Below the pieces are notes generated by a model, which ran no database searches, had not been told where the DNA came from, and was given only the letters and a program-made list of their open reading frames with translations. Shown here one piece after another: positions 35,293 to 44,529 of a DNA stretch of 64,000 nucleotides. The translations under genes and the position numbers were made by a program. The first letter of the stretch is position 1. Each line of letters begins with the position of its first letter. The stretch covers positions 62,001 through 126,000 of the forward strand of contig NZ_UTIQ01000001.1 of assembly GCF_900582625.1 (NCBI RefSeq), read 5' to 3'. This DNA comes from Pseudomonas viridiflava (GTDB taxonomy: Bacteria > Pseudomonadota > Gammaproteobacteria > Pseudomonadales > Pseudomonadaceae).

Positions 35293-35997
35293 TCATATCG
35301 GAAAAATAATCCCCGTGCGCGACGCCGCATTGCGGATGTGTTCCTGCATGGCTTTGCGCGCAGGTTCGTTGGCGTGGCGGGCGAGTTGGCGAAGGATTTT
35401 TCGGTGTTCTTGCCAGGTTTCCATGGCCCGTTCAGGGCGAATGAAGGGCAGCTTTTGGCTTTCGAGGAACACGGTTTCGTTGGCGCTAATGATGTGTTCA
35501 ATGGCCAGGTTGCCGCTGGCTTGCAGCAGGCGTCGGTGGAATTCGAAGTCCAGGCGCGCGGCTGCTTCGAAGTTGGCGGCGCGCAGTTCCAGGCGCATCG
35601 CTTCGACGTTGTCGTGCAGCTCGTCGATGTCGAGTGCGGTCAGGGTGCTGGCGGCGCGGCCAGCGGCGAAGCCTTCGAGTACGTAGCGCAGTTGGAAGGT
35701 ATCGGCGGCCGAAACCTGCTCGGCGTAGGGCCAGGAAAACGCGCGGGCGGCCGGGCTATTGGCGGCTCGGGTCGCTTGCACATACACGCCCTTCCCCGCT
35801 TGCACGCTGACCACGCCCAACGCACTCAACGACGACAACGCTTCCCGCAGCGATGCGCGACTAACGCCCAGGCGCTCGGCTAAATCGCGTTGCGAGGGCA
35901 AGGCATCGCCAGCTTGATAGCCGCCCTCGCGAATCAGTTTTTGAATGGCCTGAAGGGCCTGTTCGGGCACCGCGCCACGCACTGCTGTATCGGCCAT
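35293..35997 (-). CDS. FadR-subfamily GntR transcriptional regulator
   Basis: A 234-residue GntR protein. The wHTH is ALQAIQKLIREGGYQAGDALPSQRDLAERLGVSRASLREALSSLSALGVVSVQAGKGVYV, followed by an FCD helical ligand domain containing DELHDNVEAMRLELRAANFEAAARLDFEFHRRLLQASGN (metal-type Asp/His). It is divergent from a polar amino-acid ABC operon. The sequence CTGTTCAGACCAGT directly abuts its start codon and recurs before the ABC operon, so it likely represses both. No Shine-Dalgarno is visible before ATG 35997, which suggests a leaderless transcript. Confidence 0.92.
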   Translation of the reverse strand: MADTAVRGAVPEQALQAIQKLIREGGYQAGDALPSQRDLAERLGVSRASLREALSSLSALGVVSVQAGKGVYVQATRAANSPAARAFSWPYAEQVSAADTFQLRYVLEGFAAGRAASTLTALDIDELHDNVEAMRLELRAANFEAAARLDFEFHRRLLQASGNLAIEHIISANETVFLESQKLPFIRPERAMETWQEHRKILRQLARHANEPARKAMQEHIRNAASRTGIIFPI

Positions 35998-36011
35998 CTG
36001 TTCAGACCAGT
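35998..36011. promoter_or_regulatory. GntR/FadR-type operator abutting the regulator start
   Basis: CTGTTCAGACCAGT contains the near-palindrome TGGTCTGAACA on the other strand, close to the TGGTC-N-GACCA core of FadR/PdhR-type regulators. It begins at the base just before the start codon of the GntR gene, so binding would block its own transcription or translation start. Confidence 0.65.
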
Positions 36012-36143
36012 CAGAAGAAGTAGCTGCTTTTTACGCTGATTTTCATCGCTCAGGCAAGTCACGCACCAGCCTGGCACCCTGGCTGAAACCCTCGCCCTAC
36101 ATGGGTGCGATTAAATCTTGTCGACTCAATCAGGAAGCGCCAA

Positions 36144-36157
36144 CTGTTCAGACCAGT
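36144..36157. promoter_or_regulatory. Second identical GntR/FadR-type operator
   Basis: The same 14-mer CTGTTCAGACCAGT as at 35998-36011, in the same orientation, 146 bp away and about 115 bp before the binding-protein ATG of the ABC operon. Two identical sites flanking a divergent promoter region support control of the transporter by the FadR-type protein. Confidence 0.65.
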
Positions 36158-36269
36158 AAGACCTTGATTCGCAACGAGCGAAGGCAATTTGCCCTTCGTT
36201 TCGGCAAAAGTGGCATGTCCCGTGCTATCGCCTTTGCACACTTTATTGCGACGCCACGAGGTTTTTCCC

Positions 36270-37055
36270 ATGCGTACAGTTCGTCATTTGCTGCTCTCCG
36301 CCCTTCTCGCCAGCGGCGCGTTAATGCACTCGGCGGCGAATGCCGATGCGCTCGCCGACATCCAGGCCAGCGGCACATTGAAGGTGGCCGTGCCGCAAGA
36401 CTTCCCGCCATTCGGTTCGGTGGGGCCAGACATGCAGCCGCGCGGGCTGGACATCGACACGGCGAAACTGATTGCCGACAAACTCGGGGTAAAGCTGGCG
36501 CTCACGCCTGTGAACAGCACCAACCGCATTCCTTTTCTCACCACCGGCAAAGTGGACCTGGTGATTTCCAGCCTGGGCAAAAACCCGGAGCGCGAAAAGG
36601 TCATCGACTTCTCCAAGGCTTATGCGCCGTTTTACCTCGCAGTGTTCGGCCCCGCTGAAGCCGACATCGCCAGCACCGACGCACTCAAAGGCAAAACCAT
36701 CAGCGTGACCCGCGGTGCCATTGAAGACATGGAGCTGAGCGCCGTGGCGCCGGAAGGAACGACGATCAAACGTTTCGAAGACAACAACTCGACCATCGCC
36801 GCCTACCTGTCCGGCCAGGTCGATTTGATTGCCAGCGGCAGCGTGGTGATGAGCGCCATTGCTGAAAAGAATCCGAAGAAAGTACCGGTACTGAAACTGA
36901 AGTTGAAAGACTCGCCGGTGTACGTCGGCCTGGCCAAAGAGCAACCAGCACTGCTGGAAAAAGTGAACGGCATTCTGACCGCCGCCAAGGCCGACGGCAG
37001 CCTCAATGGCATTGCTGAAAAGTGGCTGAAACAACCCCTGCCCGCTGACCTCTGA
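36270..37055 (+). CDS. Polar amino acid ABC transporter substrate-binding protein
   Basis: A 261-residue periplasmic family-3 solute-binding protein. The signal peptide is about residues 1-26 (SALLASGALMHSAANADA). The mature part starts DIQASGTLKVAVPQDFPPFGSVGPDMQPRGLDIDTAKLIADKLGVKL, the usual opening of this family, and contains GKVDLVISSLGKNPEREKVIDFSKAY. It is followed by two permease genes and an ATPase in a tight operon. The ligand is probably an acidic or polar amino acid, not determinable by eye. Confidence 0.93.
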   Translation: MRTVRHLLLSALLASGALMHSAANADALADIQASGTLKVAVPQDFPPFGSVGPDMQPRGLDIDTAKLIADKLGVKLALTPVNSTNRIPFLTTGKVDLVISSLGKNPEREKVIDFSKAYAPFYLAVFGPAEADIASTDALKGKTISVTRGAIEDMELSAVAPEGTTIKRFEDNNSTIAAYLSGQVDLIASGSVVMSAIAEKNPKKVPVLKLKLKDSPVYVGLAKEQPALLEKVNGILTAAKADGSLNGIAEKWLKQPLPADL

Positions 37056-37068
37056 GCGGCCGCAGCCG

Positions 37069-37734
37069 ATGGCTTATTCATTTGATTTCGCGGCGGTGTT
37101 GGCCCACAGCGATCAGTTGCTCAAGGGCGCGTTGTTCACCCTGGAGCTAACGGCCATCGGCATGTTCGCCGGAGTGGGCATCGGCGTAGTGGGCGCGGTA
37201 ATGCGCGCCTGGCAGGTGCGCCCGTTCAATTGGTTGTTCAGCGCCTATGTGGAGCTGATCCGCAACACGCCGTTTATTGTTCAGCTGTTCTTTATCTTTT
37301 TCGGGCTGCCCTCGCTCGGCGTGCGCATGACGGAGTGGCAAGCAGCGTCGCTGGCGATGGTGATCAACCTGGGCGCCTACTCCACGGAAATTATCCGCGC
37401 GGGTATCCAGGCTATTCCGGCCGGGCAAATCGAAGCGGCGTCGGCCCTGGCGATGACGCGCTATGAAATCTTCCGCCATGTGGTGTTGCGCCCGGCGTTG
37501 GCCAAGGTGTGGCCGGCGCTGTCGAGCCAAATCATTATCGTGATGCTCGGCTCGGCGGTGTGTTCGCAAATTGCCACCGAGGAACTGTCGTTCGCCGCCA
37601 ACTTTATTCAGTCGCGCAACTTTCGTGCGTTCGAAACCTACCTACTGACCACCCTGCTCTACCTGTGCATGGCCATCGCCCTGCGCCAGTTGCTGAACCT
37701 GGTGGGCCGCCACGTGATTGTGGGGAGACGCTGA
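37069..37734 (+). CDS. Polar amino acid ABC transporter permease (HisM/GltJ type)
   Basis: A 221-residue inner-membrane permease with about five helices. The ATPase-coupling EAA loop is EIIRAGIQAIPAGQIEAASALAMTRYEIFRHVVLRPAL, and YVELIRNTPFIVQLFFIFFGLP is the family signature. It sits 13 bp after the binding protein and overlaps the next permease start by one base (TGATG). Confidence 0.93.
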   Translation: MAYSFDFAAVLAHSDQLLKGALFTLELTAIGMFAGVGIGVVGAVMRAWQVRPFNWLFSAYVELIRNTPFIVQLFFIFFGLPSLGVRMTEWQAASLAMVINLGAYSTEIIRAGIQAIPAGQIEAASALAMTRYEIFRHVVLRPALAKVWPALSSQIIIVMLGSAVCSQIATEELSFAANFIQSRNFRAFETYLLTTLLYLCMAIALRQLLNLVGRHVIVGRR

Positions 37735-38381
37735 TGGATTTCACCCTGTGGGACATCATCCGCAACCTGCTAACCGGGCTGCAGTGGACGGTGCTGCTGT
37801 CGCTGGTGGCCTTTGTGTGTGGCGGCGTGGCCGGGCTGCTGGTGATGCTTGCGCGCATCTCGCAACTGACCGCGTTGCGTGTTTTGGCGCGCGGTTACAT
37901 CGAGTTGTTCCAAGGCACGCCGTTACTGATGCAACTGTTTCTGGTGTTCTTCGGCATCGCCTTGCTGGGCGTGGATGTGTCGGCCTGGCTGGCCGCCGCC
38001 GTAGCGCTAACGTTATTTACCAGCGCGTACCTGGCCGAAATCTGGCGAGGCTGTGTCGAGTCGGTCACCAAGGGCCAGTGGGAGGCATCCGCGAGCCTGG
38101 CGCTGAACCGGTTGGAACAACTGCGCTATGTGATTTTGCCGCAAGCGCTGCGCATTGCCGTGGCGCCGACCGTGGGTTTTTCGGTGCAGGTGGTTAAAGG
38201 CACCGCGGTGACCTCGATCATCGGTTTTACCGAGCTGACCAAGACCGGCAGCATGATCGCCAACGCCACCTTCGAACCTTTCCTGGTTTATTCGCTGATC
38301 GCCCTCGGCTATTTCCTGCTGTGTTTCCCGCTCTCTATGGGCGCCCGCTACCTAGAAAGGAGGTTGCATGTCGCTGCTTAG
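37734..38381 (+). CDS. Polar amino acid ABC transporter permease (HisQ/GltK type)
   Basis: A 215-residue inner-membrane permease. It contains YIELFQGTPLLMQLFLVFFGIALLG and the EAA loop AEIWRGCVESVTKGQWEASASLALNRLEQLRYVILPQALR. The ATG at 37734 shares a base with the upstream stop, and its 3' end overlaps the ATPase gene by 14 nt, so all three are translationally coupled. It pairs with the preceding permease as a heterodimeric channel. Confidence 0.93.
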   Translation: MDFTLWDIIRNLLTGLQWTVLLSLVAFVCGGVAGLLVMLARISQLTALRVLARGYIELFQGTPLLMQLFLVFFGIALLGVDVSAWLAAAVALTLFTSAYLAEIWRGCVESVTKGQWEASASLALNRLEQLRYVILPQALRIAVAPTVGFSVQVVKGTAVTSIIGFTELTKTGSMIANATFEPFLVYSLIALGYFLLCFPLSMGARYLERRLHVAA

Positions 38382-39096
38382 TATTACGGGCCTGCACAAG
38401 TATTACGGTTCAAACCACGTGCTCAAGGGCGTCGACCTCAAGGTGGAGGAAGGTGAAGTGGTGGCCATTATCGGGCGCAGCGGCTCGGGCAAAAGCACGC
38501 TGCTGCGCACGCTCAATGGTTTGGAGTCGATTAACGATGGCGTGATTGAAGTGGACGGCCAATACCTCGACGCCCAGCGCTCCGACCTGCGCGCGCTGCG
38601 GCAAAAAGTCGGCATGGTGTTTCAACAATTCAATCTGTTCCCGCACCTGAGCGTCGGCGAAAACGTGATGCTCGCGCCGCAGGTGGTGAAGAAAACCGAC
38701 CGCGCTGAATCGCGCCGGCTCGCGGAAAAAATGCTCGAGCGCGTGGGCCTGGCGGACAAATTCAATGCCTTTCCCGAGCAACTGTCTGGCGGGCAGCAGC
38801 AACGTGTGGCCATTGCGCGCGCCTTGGCCATGTCGCCACGCGTGCTGCTGTGCGACGAGATCACCTCGGCGCTCGATCCGGAATTGGTCAACGAGGTGCT
38901 GAGCGTGGTGCGCGAACTGGCCAAGGAAGGCATGACGCTGATTATGGTCACCCACGAAATGCGTTTTGCCCGCGAGGTCGGCGACAAGCTGGTGTTTATG
39001 CACCAAGGGCGCGTGCACGAGGTGGGCGCGCCCAAGGAGCTGTTCCAGGCGCCAGGAACCCCGGAGCTGGCGAATTTTATTGGGAGTATCGGTTAG
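38368..39096 (+). CDS. Polar amino acid ABC transporter ATPase
   Basis: A 242-residue ATPase of the HisP/GlnQ type: Walker A GRSGSGKSTLL, Q-loop VFQQFNLFPHLSVGENV, signature LSGGQQQR, Walker B VLLCDEITSALDPE, H-loop VTHEM. It is the last gene of the importer operon and ends convergently with a lipoprotein gene, overlapping by 4 nt. All motifs are intact. Confidence 0.95.
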   Translation: MSLLSITGLHKYYGSNHVLKGVDLKVEEGEVVAIIGRSGSGKSTLLRTLNGLESINDGVIEVDGQYLDAQRSDLRALRQKVGMVFQQFNLFPHLSVGENVMLAPQVVKKTDRAESRRLAEKMLERVGLADKFNAFPEQLSGGQQQRVAIARALAMSPRVLLCDEITSALDPELVNEVLSVVRELAKEGMTLIMVTHEMRFAREVGDKLVFMHQGRVHEVGAPKELFQAPGTPELANFIGSIG

Positions 39097-39632
39097 TCCT
39101 GCGCGAGCGGCGCGCCTCGGCGGAAGAACAGGGTCACCTGGCCCAGCTCGACGCCGAGCTTGCTCATGCTGGAGCGGTTGATAAGGGTGTCCGGGTCCAT
39201 GAGGTACATCCAGTCGTCAAAGTCGACCACCCAGGTGGAGCCGTCCACGTCCAGGTTCAGCTTGTAGCGCCAGCGCAAGGCGTTGCCGGCGATCTCGCCC
39301 TCGGCCTCGCCAACCACATCACCAGCGGTGCCGCGCCAGTGGCCGTCGCCGGTTGGCACCAGGGTCCAGACGCGTTGTTGGCGGGTGCCGTCGCTGTAGA
39401 GGAAACGCTCATCAAGAATCAACTTTTCACCGTCGCGACGGCTGCTGATGTTGACGGTGAAGCGCTTCACCACTTCTCCCGAGCGATTCTGGAAAATGCC
39501 CCACGCCTGCACGGGCTGGGAGAAGTAGCCGGGCAAGTCGAGCCGAGGGCGTTCTTGGGCGTAGTGCTCAACGCCCACGCCACCACAACCACTGAACAAC
39601 AGGCAGCACAGCATTACTAGTGCGACACGCAT
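39093..39632 (-). CDS. DUF3833 lipoprotein
   Basis: A 179-residue protein with a lipoprotein signal (MRVALVMLCCLLFSGCGG, lipobox LFSGC). The mature region LDLPGYFSQPVQAWGIFQNRSGEVVKRFTVNISSRRDGEKLILDERFLYSDGTRQQRVW is characteristic of DUF3833. The start at 39632 has GAGGA about 8 nt upstream; the ATG at 39647 is less likely. Function is unknown, probably attached to the inner leaflet of the outer membrane. It overlaps the ABC ATPase gene by 4 nt tail-to-tail. Confidence 0.85.
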   Translation of the reverse strand: MRVALVMLCCLLFSGCGGVGVEHYAQERPRLDLPGYFSQPVQAWGIFQNRSGEVVKRFTVNISSRRDGEKLILDERFLYSDGTRQQRVWTLVPTGDGHWRGTAGDVVGEAEGEIAGNALRWRYKLNLDVDGSTWVVDFDDWMYLMDPDTLINRSSMSKLGVELGQVTLFFRRGAPLAQD

Positions 39633-39811
39633 GGTCGACGTCCTCATGATTTTTTCTGGGTAAGGCCGGTTTGGCGGCAACGGGAACAGCTCGAATACTT
39701 ATACAAATTTCATTTTTTGCATAGGTTTTTGCTTGCCAGCGCCCCCGCTGGAAATTGCCCCGCCACTTCATGCATGGTGTGGCCCTTCGAACCGTGCATT
39801 TAAGGCCCCCC

Positions 39812-40693
39812 ATGCGTACCGGCATTGCCCACTGCAACGACGTTGACCTGGCGTATGAAGATTGGGGCGACAGCGCCGCGCCGCCGCTGGTGTTGATCAT
39901 GGGGTTAGGCGCGCAGTTGGTGTTGTGGCCCGATGGCTTTTGCCAACGCCTGGTCGATTGCGGCTTCCGGGTGATTCGCTTTGATAACCGCGATGTCGGC
40001 TTGTCGAGCCGCGTGAACAAGCCCTACACCACCGCGCAGTGGAAACTGTTCGCCCGCGCGCAGTTGGGCCTAAAGTCGCCGACGCCCTATTCGCTCGAAG
40101 ACATGGCTGACGACGTGGCGCAGCTGATGGCCGCGTTGGAGGTGCCCTCCGCGCACATTGTCGGTGCTTCGATGGGCGGCATGATTGCGCAGATCTTCGC
40201 CGGCAAATATCCCGACAAAGCGCGCGGGCTGACCATTCTGTTTTCCTCGACCAACCAACCGCTGCTGCCGCCACCGGCGCCAAGCGTGTTTTTCAAACTG
40301 ATGTCGACACCGCCTGTGGGCGCCAGCGAGGACGTGATTGTGCAGCGCCAGCGCGACCTGATTCGCACGATGGGGAGCGCGGCGTATCCGATGCCGGAGG
40401 CGGAGCTGAATGCCTTGATTCGCCTGCAAATCACCCGTGGCGCTGACTTCAAAGCCACTGCCCGGCAATTCGCGGCGGTGCTGGGTAGCGGCGATTTGCG
40501 ACCGTATTGCAAACGCGTGCAGGCGCCGACGCTGGTGATTCATGGCCTGGCCGACAAACTGGTGCGCCCTGCCTGCGGCCGCGCGATTGCACGGGCGATA
40601 CCTGGGGCGCGGTTGCAGTTGATCCCCGACATGGCCCACGACCTGCCCGAGCCGCTGTGGCCGCAGATTATTCAGGGAATTTGTCGGGTGTAA
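39812..40693 (+). CDS. Alpha/beta hydrolase
   Basis: A 293-residue alpha/beta hydrolase with nucleophile elbow GASMGG, the oxyanion strand LVLIMGLGAQLVLWP, FDNRDVGLSSRV, and a late catalytic Asp/His pair (HGLADKLVRPACG and DMAHDLPEPL). The start at 39812 gives the family N-terminus RTGIAHCNDVDLAYEDWGD. No signal peptide is seen. The substrate is unknown. A REP doublet follows it. Confidence 0.9.
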   Translation: MRTGIAHCNDVDLAYEDWGDSAAPPLVLIMGLGAQLVLWPDGFCQRLVDCGFRVIRFDNRDVGLSSRVNKPYTTAQWKLFARAQLGLKSPTPYSLEDMADDVAQLMAALEVPSAHIVGASMGGMIAQIFAGKYPDKARGLTILFSSTNQPLLPPPAPSVFFKLMSTPPVGASEDVIVQRQRDLIRTMGSAAYPMPEAELNALIRLQITRGADFKATARQFAAVLGSGDLRPYCKRVQAPTLVIHGLADKLVRPACGRAIARAIPGARLQLIPDMAHDLPEPLWPQIIQGICRV

Positions 40694-40720
40694 GTCAGGG
40701 GGATTGATAGCGTTTGCGGG

Positions 40721-40794
40721 AATCGCGGCTAAAGCCGCTCCCACAGAAAGATGAAATCGTAGTTGCTTTTGTGGGAGCGGCTTTAGCCGCGATT
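40721..40794. repeat. REPIN: inverted REP doublet with 25-bp perfect arms
   Basis: AATCGCGGCTAAAGCCGCTC plus CCACA (40721-40745) is the exact reverse complement of 40770-40794 with a 24-nt loop. Each arm also contains a small inner palindrome. The same REP core recurs at 61880 and in the array at 28923, so this is a multi-copy family of this genome. Confidence 0.9.
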
Positions 40795-40835
40795 GGCCGG
40801 GCCTGAAAACGGCAATGGTGCTGATCGTTCCGGCA

Positions 40836-41105
40836 CTACGAAAACTGTTCCACGTCCAGCAACGCCCATACCACCAGCCCTTGCCGTTTGATTTCTTGCT
40901 CGGCTTCAAGCTTGGCGATGTCGGTGCTGATGGAACGCGATTTGTGTTGGTATTTAAAAGCCGGCCCGCCGCTGGCTTTTCGCACGCTGTAGGTGATCAG
41001 CGTGTGGGGAAGCTCCACTCTCTTCTTCTTCACGTCTTCCTTGACTGGAGTAACCACCGGCTCCAATCCAAGGGCGCGGCGCATTTCGTTTTCAGTCAGT
41101 TGCAT
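40836..41105 (-). CDS. Hypothetical protein, 89 residues
   Basis: A small charged protein, MQLTENEMRRALGLEPVVTPVKEDVKKKRVELPHTLITYSVRKASGGPAFKYQHKSRSISTDIAKLEAEQEIKRQGLVVWALLDVEQFS (described, not named). A beta-rich middle is followed by a helix, a layout also seen in small double-stranded RNA-binding-like domains; no family is assigned. The ATG at 41105 has GGAG about 11 nt upstream. It is flanked by a REPIN and the chloroperoxidase-like gene's terminator. Confidence 0.6.
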   Translation of the reverse strand: MQLTENEMRRALGLEPVVTPVKEDVKKKRVELPHTLITYSVRKASGGPAFKYQHKSRSISTDIAKLEAEQEIKRQGLVVWALLDVEQFS

Positions 41106-41355
41106 GTGTTGCACTACTCCGGGCTGTCAAAGCCACCTTCATTTAAGCGAATCGTCTGGGTTCGCCTGGCCAGCGTGCGTATCTCATGGCATAGACAGGT
41201 CAAAGGTCAACAGTTCAGTAAAAACTTAAGCGCTATTACTCGACTATTTACGACGATTAACGCCAGCAAGAAGACTTTTCATACGCAAAAACCCCGCGTC
41301 ACGTGAGTGAGGCGGGGCTGCGAAAGCCGCGTTGCAGAGCGGCTAGCCTGTAAAA

Positions 41356-41373
41356 GCCCCGCTTTCGCGGGGC
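41356..41373 (-). terminator. Rho-independent terminator of the hydrolase gene
   Basis: On the minus strand a 7-bp stem GCCCCGC/GCGGGGC closes a GAAA tetraloop and is followed by TTTTA. It sits 8 bp past the stop of the gene at 41381. Confidence 0.85.
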
Positions 41374-41380
41374 GCGGCTA

Positions 41381-42310
41381 TTACTTCTTTTGCAGGAAGG
41401 CCAGCAAATCCTGGTTCAGACGGTCTTTGTGCGTGTCGGCCAGACCATGAGGGGCGCCAGGGTACACGATGAGTGTGGCGTTCTTGATCAGCTTGGCAGC
41501 GGCATGGGCTGAAGCATCGATCGGTACGATCTGGTCGGCATCACCGTGAACGATCAGGGTCGGCACATCGAACTTGGCCAGGTCCGCCCGGAAGTCGGTG
41601 GCCGAGAACGCCGCGATGGAGTCGTAGGTGTTCTTGTGACCGGCTTGCATACCCTGCGCCCAGAACGAGTCGATCAACCCTTGCGACGGTTTGGCGCCTT
41701 CGCGGTTGAAGCCAAAGAACGGGCCGCTGGCGATGTCGCGGTACAACTGCGAACGGTTTTCCAACGACGCTTTGCGCAGACCGTCGAACACCTCCATCGG
41801 CAAGCCGCCTGGGTTGTCTGCGGTTTTCAGCATCAGCGGTGGAACCGCGCTGATCAGGGCCGCTTTCTTCACCCGTTTGGTGCCGTGCCGACCGATGTAG
41901 CGCGCCACCTCGCCGCCACCGGTAGAGAAACCAACCAGGGTCACGTCCTTGAGATCGAGGGTTTCAATCACAGTGGCAAGGTCGTCGGCGTAGTGGTCCA
42001 TGTCGTTGCCTTCCCACGGCTGGCTGGAGCGACCATGGCCGCGACGGTCGTGGGCAATCACGCGGTAGCCTTTGTCGGCCAAGAACAGCATTTGCGATTC
42101 CCAACTGTCGGAATTCAGCGGCCAGCCGTGGCTGAAGGTGACGATCTGGCCGTCTTTGGGGCCCCAATCTTTGTAGTACAGCTGCACGCCGTCGCGGGTG
42201 GTGATGTAGCTGTTGCCACGGGTTGGCGTGCTGTCTGCCAAGGTGAAGTCGGCGGCCAAGGTGGCGAACGCTGCGCTGACGGCCAGAAGTGCGTGGGTGA
42301 TTTTGCTCAT
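41381..42310 (-). CDS. Secreted alpha/beta hydrolase, chloroperoxidase/arylesterase-like
   Basis: A 309-residue enzyme with a signal peptide (about residues 1-25). It has [11 protein letters not shown] (oxyanion), [21 protein letters not shown], nucleophile elbow GFSTGG and [12 protein letters not shown] and [11 protein letters not shown] at the end, matching cofactor-free haloperoxidase/arylesterase proteins. Export is not typical of the family and suggests a periplasmic role. GAGGAA lies 7 nt before the ATG. It is adjacent to a ferric-reductase-like gene and a two-component system. Confidence 0.9.
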   Translation of the reverse strand: MSKITHALLAVSAAFATLAADFTLADSTPTRGNSYITTRDGVQLYYKDWGPKDGQIVTFSHGWPLNSDSWESQMLFLADKGYRVIAHDRRGHGRSSQPWEGNDMDHYADDLATVIETLDLKDVTLVGFSTGGGEVARYIGRHGTKRVKKAALISAVPPLMLKTADNPGGLPMEVFDGLRKASLENRSQLYRDIASGPFFGFNREGAKPSQGLIDSFWAQGMQAGHKNTYDSIAAFSATDFRADLAKFDVPTLIVHGDADQIVPIDASAHAAAKLIKNATLIVYPGAPHGLADTHKDRLNQDLLAFLQKK

Positions 42311-42382
42311 TACAGTTTCCTCAGGTTGATGATCGAAAAGATCGGTTCAAGCGATTACATAGGGGTGTGAACAACGGACTCG

Positions 42383-43021
42383 TCAGGAGGCGACGGCGGC
42401 GCGGCGAATGACGGTTTGGCGGCGGCTGTTAGCTTGGGCCAGCTTGCCGACCAGGCGAATCGCAATGGCGGCGCAAGCGATGCCGAACGGCAGCACGTAC
42501 CAGTCGCTCATGGGGATGCGTTTGAAGTTGGAGTAGGCGAACACCGCGACGATGATCCACATGCCGGTCACGTGCAGCGCCTTCCAGGCCTTGGGCCCGA
42601 TCAGCCGCGCCGGGCCTTTGAATGAGGTCAGGGCCATCAGCAGAATGAACACGTACGCGGTGCTGCCCGGAATGTTGTTGGCCACGGTGCGGCCGGGCCA
42701 GAACTCGGTGTTCACTTGTCCGTAGAAGTAAATGAGCACTGCATGGACGAGATGGGAAAAGGCAAACGCCAGGCCGATAAAGCGGCGCTCACGCACCAGC
42801 GATTTGGTCAGTGGCGAAGGCACCAGCACGGCGAAGGCCGAGGCGGTAAAGGCAACAACGAACAGCACGAACGAGGAACGGGCGGTGGCGCGGATGGCGC
42901 TGCGCAGGCCTTCAACCAGTTCAGGTTGGGCGGCGACGGCCAGGGCGCTCATCACCACAACCAAGGCGGCGATAAAACCGAAAAGCGTCCAGCCTCGAAG
43001 GCTGTGGGGTGGGTTGTTCAT
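42383..43021 (-). CDS. Ferric-reductase-like transmembrane protein
   Basis: A 212-residue membrane protein with about six hydrophobic segments. Candidate haem-ligand His residues are in AFSHLVHAVLIYFYG and in WKALHVTGMW, similar to the ferric reductase-like (YedZ/NOX) domain. No flavin or NADPH domain is fused, so it would need a partner. GGAGAA lies about 8 nt before the ATG. It sits 194 bp downstream of a two-component system on the same strand and may be regulated by it. Confidence 0.75.
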   Translation of the reverse strand: MNNPPHSLRGWTLFGFIAALVVVMSALAVAAQPELVEGLRSAIRATARSSFVLFVVAFTASAFAVLVPSPLTKSLVRERRFIGLAFAFSHLVHAVLIYFYGQVNTEFWPGRTVANNIPGSTAYVFILLMALTSFKGPARLIGPKAWKALHVTGMWIIVAVFAYSNFKRIPMSDWYVLPFGIACAAIAIRLVGKLAQANSRRQTVIRRAAVAS

Positions 43022-43215
43022 AGCAAGTTCTCCTTGTTTTGGCTCGCTGTTCGAGTAGCGAGTCGACGGGGAGAATTCTTGCTGGCGCGTGTATACCGGC
43101 TATGTCGGCAAGGCGCCGTTATGCAAGCGCATGCGTATGGAGGGGCGTTGGATACAGTGGCTTACAAAACCCTACCCGCGCGCCCTTTCTTAGGGGCGGC
43201 ACAGGCAGGAAACGC

Positions 43216-44529
43216 TCAGGCCGTGGCGGCCAGCGTGAGGGTGACGCACAAGCCGCCGCCGTCGCGGTTGCTGACGCGCAGCGAGCCGCCAATGGCGACC
43301 GCCAGTTGCTGAGCGATCGCCAAGCCCAGGCCGGTGCCGCCAGTGCTGCGGTTGCGCGAGCTTTCGACGCGGTAGAACGGCTTGGTGACGTCGGCCAATA
43401 CCTCGTCAGGAATGCCGGGGCCGCGGTCGAGCACGCTGATGGATAGGCCGGCCTGCTCGGTGCCAGCAATTTCCAACTCAGCCGTGCCGGCGTACTTGAG
43501 GGCGTTGTCCACCAGGTTCGCCAGAATGCGCCGCAGGGCATGGGGGCGGGTTTCAACAACGGCTCCGTTCTTGCCGCTCAGGCTGACGTCGTGGCCGGTG
43601 TCTTGGTAGTCGAACACTAGGCTGTCGAGGAACGAATCGAGGTTGATGCGGCAGCTGTTTTCCGAGGCGCCATGCACGCTGCGCGCATAGGCGACGCCCT
43701 CGCGCACCAGGTGTTCAATTTCGCTGAGGTCGCTGTCGAGTTTGTCTTTCTCCGCCGAGTCGGCCATGAACTCGGCGCGCAGTTTCATGCGCGTGATGGG
43801 CGTTTGCAGGTCGTGGGAAATCGCCGCCAGCAGTTGCATGCGTTCCTTTAAGTAGTCAGCGATGCGCGCCTGCATGGTGTTGAAGGCACGGGCAGCGTGC
43901 GCCACTTCGCGGGGGCCGTTTTCATCTAGCGGCACGGGGTGGGCGTTGGGGTCGAGATTTTCCACCGCCTCGGCCAGACGACTGAGCGGGCGGGTGGCAA
44001 TGCCCACCGCCAACCCGGTGCAGATGATCATCAGCACCAGCTGGCCAAGCAATACAACCGGCAGCCACGGCGCCAGCGGTCGAACGGTGGGCCGCACATC
44101 AATGGTGACGGGGCTGCCATCGGCCAATTGCAGTTGGGCTTGGAAGTGTTCGCGCGGGCCGGGAATCTGCACGATGGTCAGGTCATAGTCGCGCCCCAGC
44201 GAGGCTTCGAGTGATTGCGCGACGGTGGCCGCCAGGTCGTCTGAGGTCAGCGGCATTCCAGGGTCGTGTTCGCGCAGCAGGTAGTCGTAGTTGCGCCGCT
44301 GCAGGCGTTTGGTCCAGGCCGGACGCTCGGCGGCGGGCACGCGGTTGAGAATGGCGATGGAGGTGGCGGTGTCGTGTTCAAAGTTGCCGAGCATGGCGTC
44401 TTTGGTGCTTTGGTAGCGCTCGTAATATTGCGCCCCGAAGGTCAGCGCCTGGGCCAATACCAAGCCGATCAGGAAAATCAGCCACAAGCGCGAGGCCAGT
44501 GTGTGCGGCCAGTGCAGCACTCGCCTCAT
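43216..44529 (-). CDS. Sensor histidine kinase
   Basis: A 437-residue membrane kinase: transmembrane helix about residues 12-34, a periplasmic sensor about 35-155, a second helix about 156-178, HAMP, an H-box AAISHDLQTPITRMKLRAEF with phospho-acceptor His239, N-box LANLVDNALKYAG, DRGPGIP and GGTGLGLAI. It starts in an ATGA overlap with the response regulator gene, so the pair is co-translated. The stimulus is unknown; sensor domain motifs are not recognisable. Confidence 0.94.
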   Translation of the reverse strand: MRRVLHWPHTLASRLWLIFLIGLVLAQALTFGAQYYERYQSTKDAMLGNFEHDTATSIAILNRVPAAERPAWTKRLQRRNYDYLLREHDPGMPLTSDDLAATVAQSLEASLGRDYDLTIVQIPGPREHFQAQLQLADGSPVTIDVRPTVRPLAPWLPVVLLGQLVLMIICTGLAVGIATRPLSRLAEAVENLDPNAHPVPLDENGPREVAHAARAFNTMQARIADYLKERMQLLAAISHDLQTPITRMKLRAEFMADSAEKDKLDSDLSEIEHLVREGVAYARSVHGASENSCRINLDSFLDSLVFDYQDTGHDVSLSGKNGAVVETRPHALRRILANLVDNALKYAGTAELEIAGTEQAGLSISVLDRGPGIPDEVLADVTKPFYRVESSRNRSTGGTGLGLAIAQQLAVAIGGSLRVSNRDGGGLCVTLTLAATA

